From contig JAFFJZ010000003.1 in NCBI GenBank assembly GCA_018340375.1, forward strand, positions 25,048,001 through 25,112,000: DNA of 64,000 bases. The letters run 5' to 3'. Position numbers and translations under genes: made by a program. Origin of the DNA: Gonatopus flavifemur (taxonomy: Eukaryota > Arthropoda > Insecta > Hymenoptera > Dryinidae). How positions within the stretch are numbered: the stretch's first letter is position 1; every line of letters starts with the position of its first letter. The notes below the pieces were generated by a model, which did no database searches, was not told the origin of the DNA, and was given only the letters and a program-made list of their open reading frames with translations. This document shows positions 58,962 to 64,000 of this stretch, in pieces.

Positions 58962-59400
58962 CGCTTGACGGTAACCAGTTATCGAAATTTTTGGACGAGG
59001 CACTACGTGCCTATATCGTCCACGCGGTCCTTCATGCTTTTATTCTTCGATCTTCGCTCTCGTATATCACTTATCCGATACATCAGTGACAGCCCCAGCA
59101 GTTAATGCGTTTTGGGGTATCCAGAAAAAATTCTGTCGAATACAATTTGATATTCTTCCCGCGCGTTCTTTTGTACTGTACAACCAATGAATGCAAAATG
59201 AACTGCACGAATGTTTTTTATCTGACGAAAGCATGAAAATCAAATGGATTTTGTGTTTCTGCAACTTCGTATGAAACAAATTATGGATACAATTATTCAA
59301 TATGTTATAACACTGGTAAACAGCCATTTTATATCTTGATGCGCTGAATGCAAAAATAAAGTCATATTTCTTGAATTAGTTCGTTTTTTGTAATGATAAA
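58962..59400 (-). promoter_or_regulatory. Presumptive 5' leader and promoter of the distal isoform, with a uORF
   Basis: The leader carries a 10-codon upstream open reading frame at 59003-59035 (ATG with A at -3, stop TAG). It ends 41 bases before the main ATG and is in a different frame, so it could dampen translation. No TATA box stands out; promoter placement is by position only. Confidence 0.35.
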
Positions 59401-59402
59401 TT

Positions 59403-60066
59403 CAAGGGGAGGTTCTCATCTAGCGACCCCAAAATAAGGTGATTTTCTCGAATTTTTTTTTTTCATGGAAGGAAGTGAATAAGGAACTCGGGGGTCTTCG
59501 CATTTGTTAATTGAGACTTTAGGTACATGAACAAATTTTTTTCAGTAAAAAATAATGCCATCGAAACTGTTGATATGTGTTGAAATATCACCACTTAAAA
59601 AATTATCAGAAATCAAAAATCCATAAATTTTTATGAAATATATTATATTTGTTGGAGGTTGTCCTAGTAAAACCAATGAAAAGTCCCCTTTTGAAGGCGT
59701 TTTTTCGCACCTTTTTTCGCTCTTTAAAGTGAGATAAAAAGAAAAAAAAAGGCAAATTTCATCTCCATTCAGATTCATTCTCCAATAAATTCAATCAGCT
59801 TCGAAATGAAAGAAAAAAAAAACAGCGATCCGTTCAGTAGGTTTTGAGATATCATGGAGCCGAACTTGAAGAACATGGTTTTGAGAGAAACGCGTTCATA
59901 GGTTCGGGATACGAATCCTTTACCTTGAGAAAATTTTTTTCATGTACTTTAAGACACATTTAATGAGTTCCAAATAACTCGAGTTCTTAATTTACTTCCT
60001 GCTCAAGGAAAAAAATTCGAGAAAATCACCTTATTTCGGAATTCGCTTGATGAGAACCTTCCCTTA
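59403..60066. mobile_element. Long foldback, about 665 bp, AAGGG-type ends
   Basis: The left end AAGGGGAGGTTCTCATCTAG, then AATAAGGTGATTTTCTCGAA, pairs with TTCGAGAAAATCACCTTATT, then TTGATGAGAACCTTCCCTT. Arms are about 140 bases; the centre includes unpaired AT-rich sequence. The 78-codon minus frame inside is a by-product. Confidence 0.8.
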
Positions 60067-62728
60067 ACAATTATGTAGATTTTATATAAAAATTATATAT
60101 AAACAATTATAAAAATTGAAATAATTCCAGGAATCTGACATTGTTTCTGTATTCGCCACATCGAAACTTTTTCGAATGAATTCACAAACCTCAGAAAACA
60201 ATAAAGAACATTGTTGTTGTGTTTACTGTCATTTATGATTTTTGAACATGAGAATTTGTTGTAAATTTTAAAATGTGAGCAGATCAAATTCAGAATTTAT
60301 CGCGACTCTCTGGTGATTAAATATTGAATCGTGATATTCAGTGAATCATAATGACTAACAATATTTTATCCAACGCTTTGATGAATGCCTTTCAATTCGC
60401 GTCAACGTGTTTGGGGTACTTCGAACGTCGTGGTGCGCTTAGAAAGCAGAGGGATCACATAATCCCATGTTTGATCGTTCCGTCTTCCTTCCAGTTTCAG
60501 TTGAGAGCGACACCTTTGTATTAAATTACTCATTGAACTTCGAGATGCTGTTGATTGATCGCTAACCTTCGAACATTAGTTTCTTCTCTTTCTGGAAATT
60601 CCTAATTAATGATAGTTCCACAAAATCTGGATAATGATTTGGAGATTGAATGAAAACTTTTGTAACGATTTTAACAAAATCATATTTTCTAGAGAAACTG
60701 AGATTCAAAATGAATTATTGATCAGACTAGAAGCAGGTAATTTTTTCCCTTAGATTTCATATAATTTTGTTTAATATTCCAAATAGATGAATATAATACT
60801 GAAGAATATTGAATGTTTTTAATATAAACTCGCAAGAACTTTTCTGGGCTCCTTCCTTCCTTGCATGGAACTCGAGAATGTTATATTCTTACGATGCAGA
60901 GTAACCATAAGCTTGAGCTTATAACAGAATCGCTGGAAAAAATTCATAATGCTCATCGACCCGAATTGTTGTTCATCGTCATATGCCAAGTTTTCATAGC
61001 ACTCAGTTCTTACGAATATTCATATTCTACTCTGATCAGTGATTTGATTGTCAATTGGAAATCGTTCAATTTACGTGAAAGTCGTTATTGTTGAATGGCG
61101 ATAGTGATGTCGTTTAATGATCGTAACCAATATCCATTACACAAATACACTTTGCACTCAATGCAGCGGCAAATTAATGCTCAGCACTGCGTGAATTAAG
61201 CAAAATGACCACCATCATAAATTGTGCGTCGTTCGTGGTGAAACTTTTGCGTTACAACACCGAACCGACCATCCCTTCTTTCGATCCTATTCTATCCAAC
61301 GGTTATACGTAGCAACGTACTATCTCATACCGCTGCACAGCACATGCTTTAATGTGCACGAGAACGCTCAAAGCTCCGATTTTAATGAATTTTGAATAAG
61401 AGAGAAAGAAAGAGAAAGAGCAAGAGAGAGAAAGAGAGCGTGTTCATTGTGTGGCATGACGATTTATTGCCGCTATAAATGCCTGCAACGCACGTTCTTT
61501 ACTTATTCATGTGTCTTTGTGTGTACGTATGTGTGTTATAAAAGCCGCTCATTAATCGTTGAATGAATTATTGACTATTCCAGTGTCGGGGACCAACCAT
61601 GTGAAAAGTGTGCGATTCAACATTGAGTTGCTTCTCTAGTCGATTTTGCGTATTTTTGTTTGTTTTTTCAAGTACGCGGTGTAAACGAGGAACAGACTTT
61701 GCGCTCGTTTTCCTTTTGCCCAACATAATATGCATAGACACGATCATGAACAAGGATTCAATGGAACTGAGGGGATAGAATTTGAAATTCAGTCTCAGTG
61801 AATATTATTTTATTTGTGACACCCTTTCACGTTGACTTTATAAATTTTGAAGTTATTTTTCAAGTAACCTTGTTCGAAGTCATAAATCCCTCAGTTAAAA
61901 ATTCAAAATTCCACCATTCATTCGTGATAAATTTTCGTAGAAACGTTTTATCTTGGAAGAGTTTTGGAAAATTGATTTCTCGGGGATAGTCATATTAGAG
62001 GGTTGGTATACGATGGTTGGTAATTCTATAAAAACTTTCACAAAGGTTCTGGTTTCACGTTTGAGCCAAGGAGAACCCAGATGCCCTTAAAAGTTCACGA
62101 TTCTCTTTATTTACCCTTGATATGATTTTACGTTCACACGCACCTTTTGTCATGCTTCGTCGCACATTTTTTTTTCTTCGCTAGAATGATTTTAGAATTT
62201 TCACGTTTTATGTTCTTCTAAAGACATGTATCTTCTTCGAAATATAAGGATTGTAGGAGAATTACGTGGGAATCGTATTTTTAATTGAATAACTTTGGAA
62301 TGTTATTATAATCGCTTCAATGATATTCTGTTCCGGATCGCAGAGCAAGATCTTGAAGAATTTCAATACTCGACGGGATAAGATATTGGTAAGTAGAGAA
62401 GTGTCAATACGGAAAGGTAAATGATGGTTGAGTTATTCAGTCGAAGATTAAAACCCTTGAAAGATTTGGTATTCACATTCTTCAGTTATTTCAAACCTCT
62501 GCACGTGACTGTGGGGTAAACGTATGTTCGCGTGTAAATGAATGATTGAATTTATATTAATTCCTCGTTTGTACCCTTTAATACACGCGGTATATATTTA
62601 TCTCATATTATTCATGCAAGGGTAATTAAACTGTAACATTACTTAATTCGAGTGCAACGTATGTAATTATATCTGCGTGTGCGTGAGTTTGTATTAAAAT
62701 CTTTTTCATGGGAACAGAAATCAGAATA
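60067..62728. other. Upstream sequence, nothing recognised
   Basis: Includes a purine microsatellite (AGAGAAAG-type) at 61397-61438. Blocks at 60380-60500 and 61240-61380 are somewhat GC-richer and repeat-free and could hold regulatory sites of the distal promoter. No exon. Confidence 0.35.
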
Positions 62729-63028
62729 CAGGGAAAGACTGGGTCTATTAATAATTAGGAAAAATGACTGTCAATTTGGGGAAAACGAGGACCGCTGAAA
62801 AATATTCGTAGGGAGTCTACTAAACAGTCGTAGTCGATGTATTAAGAATTGATAGTTTCACTGTGAAAAATACCAGTGAAACTATCAACTGTTAATATTT
62901 TGACTACGAAGTTTTGGTAGACTCCCTACGAATATTTTTCAGCGATCCCTTTCTTCCCTAAATTGATAGTCATTTTTCTAAACATTGGTAAATTCTTTCT
63001 AAATATTAATAGACCCGGTCTTTCCGTG
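62729..63028. mobile_element. 300-bp foldback, CAGGGAAAGAC/GTCTTTCCGTG ends, flank TA
   Basis: The left end CAGGGAAAGACTGGGTCTAT pairs with ATAGACCCGGTCTTTCCGTG, with TA outside both. Arms are long and well kept: GCTGAAAAATATTCGTAGGG then AGTCTAC against GTAGACTCCCTACGAATATT, and TTGATAGTTTCACTG against CAGTGAAACTATCAA. The loop is short. Confidence 0.9.
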
Positions 63029-63757
63029 TATTATTCCTGAAATTTGATATTGGCATATCAAGGGATAATAATTTCTATCGTTTTGATTCAAGAATTTATG
63101 GAATAAACAGCGATGTATTTCTTACGATTTTCAATCAATTGAGAAAAGCTCGGATACTTCTCTGCTAAAATACTGATATATTAAACGAAAATATTTCACT
63201 TTTTGTTCAAGGTGAAGACTAATTGTGCTACAGCGCTGCCAATTTGTTTTTTTTTATATATACAATTTTTCATACACTCCAATGTAGAACCAACACAGCC
63301 TAAAGGTTGTTTTTTTTCTATATCACACTCCTTTCTACATAAAAAAAATAAGTAAATAAATAACAAAGTAGGCCCTTGAAAATGGTTAATCACCCTGGTG
63401 TGCTCATTGATGGAACTCGCAGGGTTCAATTTTCGAATCTTCCATAATACGATTCAAAAGTAACCCAGATTGTATTCAGGAGAATAATCTTCATGAAATT
63501 CTATACACATAGAGCACAGAACGCCTCAGTAATATCGTAGCGGAGAAATACGTATTTTGGAGACCGTGCTGCTGTGTGAGTTAATGCAGTTGATCGAAGG
63601 CTCCCAATGTGATTCCAATTCTCAAAAAATGATGAGACTGGATACCAATGAATTCTTGAGAGCGCTTGAACTCTTTTAATGAATTGAAAATAGTATTTTA
63701 GTTTGAGTGATCAACAATTTCAATGGCCATAATTCAATTGAACGAAAATCAGTATCA
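63029..63757. other. Upstream sequence, nothing recognised
   Basis: No supported exon, RNA gene or repeat end. Confidence 0.35.
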
Positions 63758-63890
63758 CACGAAGAAAAATGAAATGTAAAAATGAGCATCGTTTCGTATA
63801 TTTTTCATCTGTAAAATGGTGGCATTGGAGGAAAACATTTGCTGACGCAGAAAATCAAGGTATTATATACCAAAGAATTATCCAAAGTTC
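63758..63890. repeat. Fragment of a CACGAAG-ended palindrome-array element
   Basis: Starts CACGAAGAAAAATGAAATG after CA. At 63830-63880 it contains GAGGAAAACATTTGCTGACG then CAGAAAATCAAGGTATTATA, like the left end of 8146-8466. The other end is not identified. Confidence 0.45.
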
Positions 63891-64000
63891 AATAAAACGG
63901 GAACGTAGTGGTAATATTTCGGCGAGGTTTAAAATCTGCTTCACTTCGTTTTACGCGATCACAGATGAAAATTTATTGAAATGTTCTCATTTTCTGCAGA

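Larger units (their letters stand above)
1..59003 (-). other. Probable single MCT gene with three alternative first exons (extent inferred)
   Basis: Three same-strand exons carrying the SLC16 signature plus transmembrane helix 1 (1311-1486, 44364-45486, 58613-58961) all stop at a phase-1 donor. I find no reading frame resembling helices 2-12 anywhere in the window, either in the 43 kb between the first two or in the 13 kb between the second and third. The simplest model is one gene transcribed right to left, whose shared downstream exons lie beyond base 1. Known of the family: SLC16 proteins have 12 membrane helices and carry monocarboxylates, amino acids or related solutes, many of them across the plasma membrane. 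The substrate cannot be inferred from helix 1 alone. Three separate genes with very long first introns interleaved on the same strand is the alternative, and it looks less economical. Confidence 0.6.

Noticed and set aside
1..64000. tRNA or rRNA genes
   Set aside because: I looked for paired A-box and B-box (GGTTCGANNCC) sequences and rRNA-like conserved blocks and saw none.

Overview
The window reads as intronic DNA of an insect genome. It is AT-rich, has few plausible coding exons, and is packed with short non-autonomous DNA transposons. The only protein family I recognise is the SLC16 monocarboxylate-transporter (MCT) family, in an insect-type form carrying HYYPEGGWGWVI just before the first membrane helix. 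A hymenopteran is a reasonable guess from overall character, but nothing in the sequence proves the order or species.

Gene content: all convincing coding sequence is on the minus strand. It consists of three homologous but distinct versions of one exon, the exon that carries the MCT signature and transmembrane helix 1. They lie at 58613-58961 (lysine-rich N-terminus), 44364-45486 (about 325-residue Ser/Asn-rich N-terminus) and 1311-1486 (probably preceded by a small ATG exon at 1762-1943). All three end in a consensus splice donor in the same phase (phase 1), and the coding parts from HYYP to the donor are 49-50 codons long. No exon for helices 2-12 is visible between or after them. The simplest reading is one large gene transcribed right to left. 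It would have three alternative promoters and first coding exons, each spliced to common exons beyond the left edge. The exon 1 version at 1311-1486 has PESGWGW instead of PEGGWGW.

Layout, left to right: 1-1310 intron with two repeats; 1311-1943 proximal first exons; 1944-28150 intron dense in foldback and palindrome-array elements, with one decayed LINE reverse-transcriptase fragment (14.2-14.5 kb); 28150-36230 repeat-poor intron with several GC-richer blocks that may be regulatory; 36230-42400 second repeat-dense block including a degenerate tandem repeat; 44364-46150 middle first exon and its GC-rich presumptive promoter; 46150-58600 intron with scattered elements; 58613-59400 distal first exon, uORF and presumptive promoter; 59400-64000 upstream sequence with two more foldbacks.

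The most striking non-coding pattern is a group of elements with CAC/CCC...GTG/GGG ends (mostly CACGGAG...CTCCGTG) and unrelated interiors. Twelve copies are flanked by a 2-bp direct repeat of varying sequence, which suggests one mobilising enzyme acting on many cargo sequences. Many interiors are arrays of short palindromes. No transposase gene, tRNA, rRNA or CRISPR array is visible.
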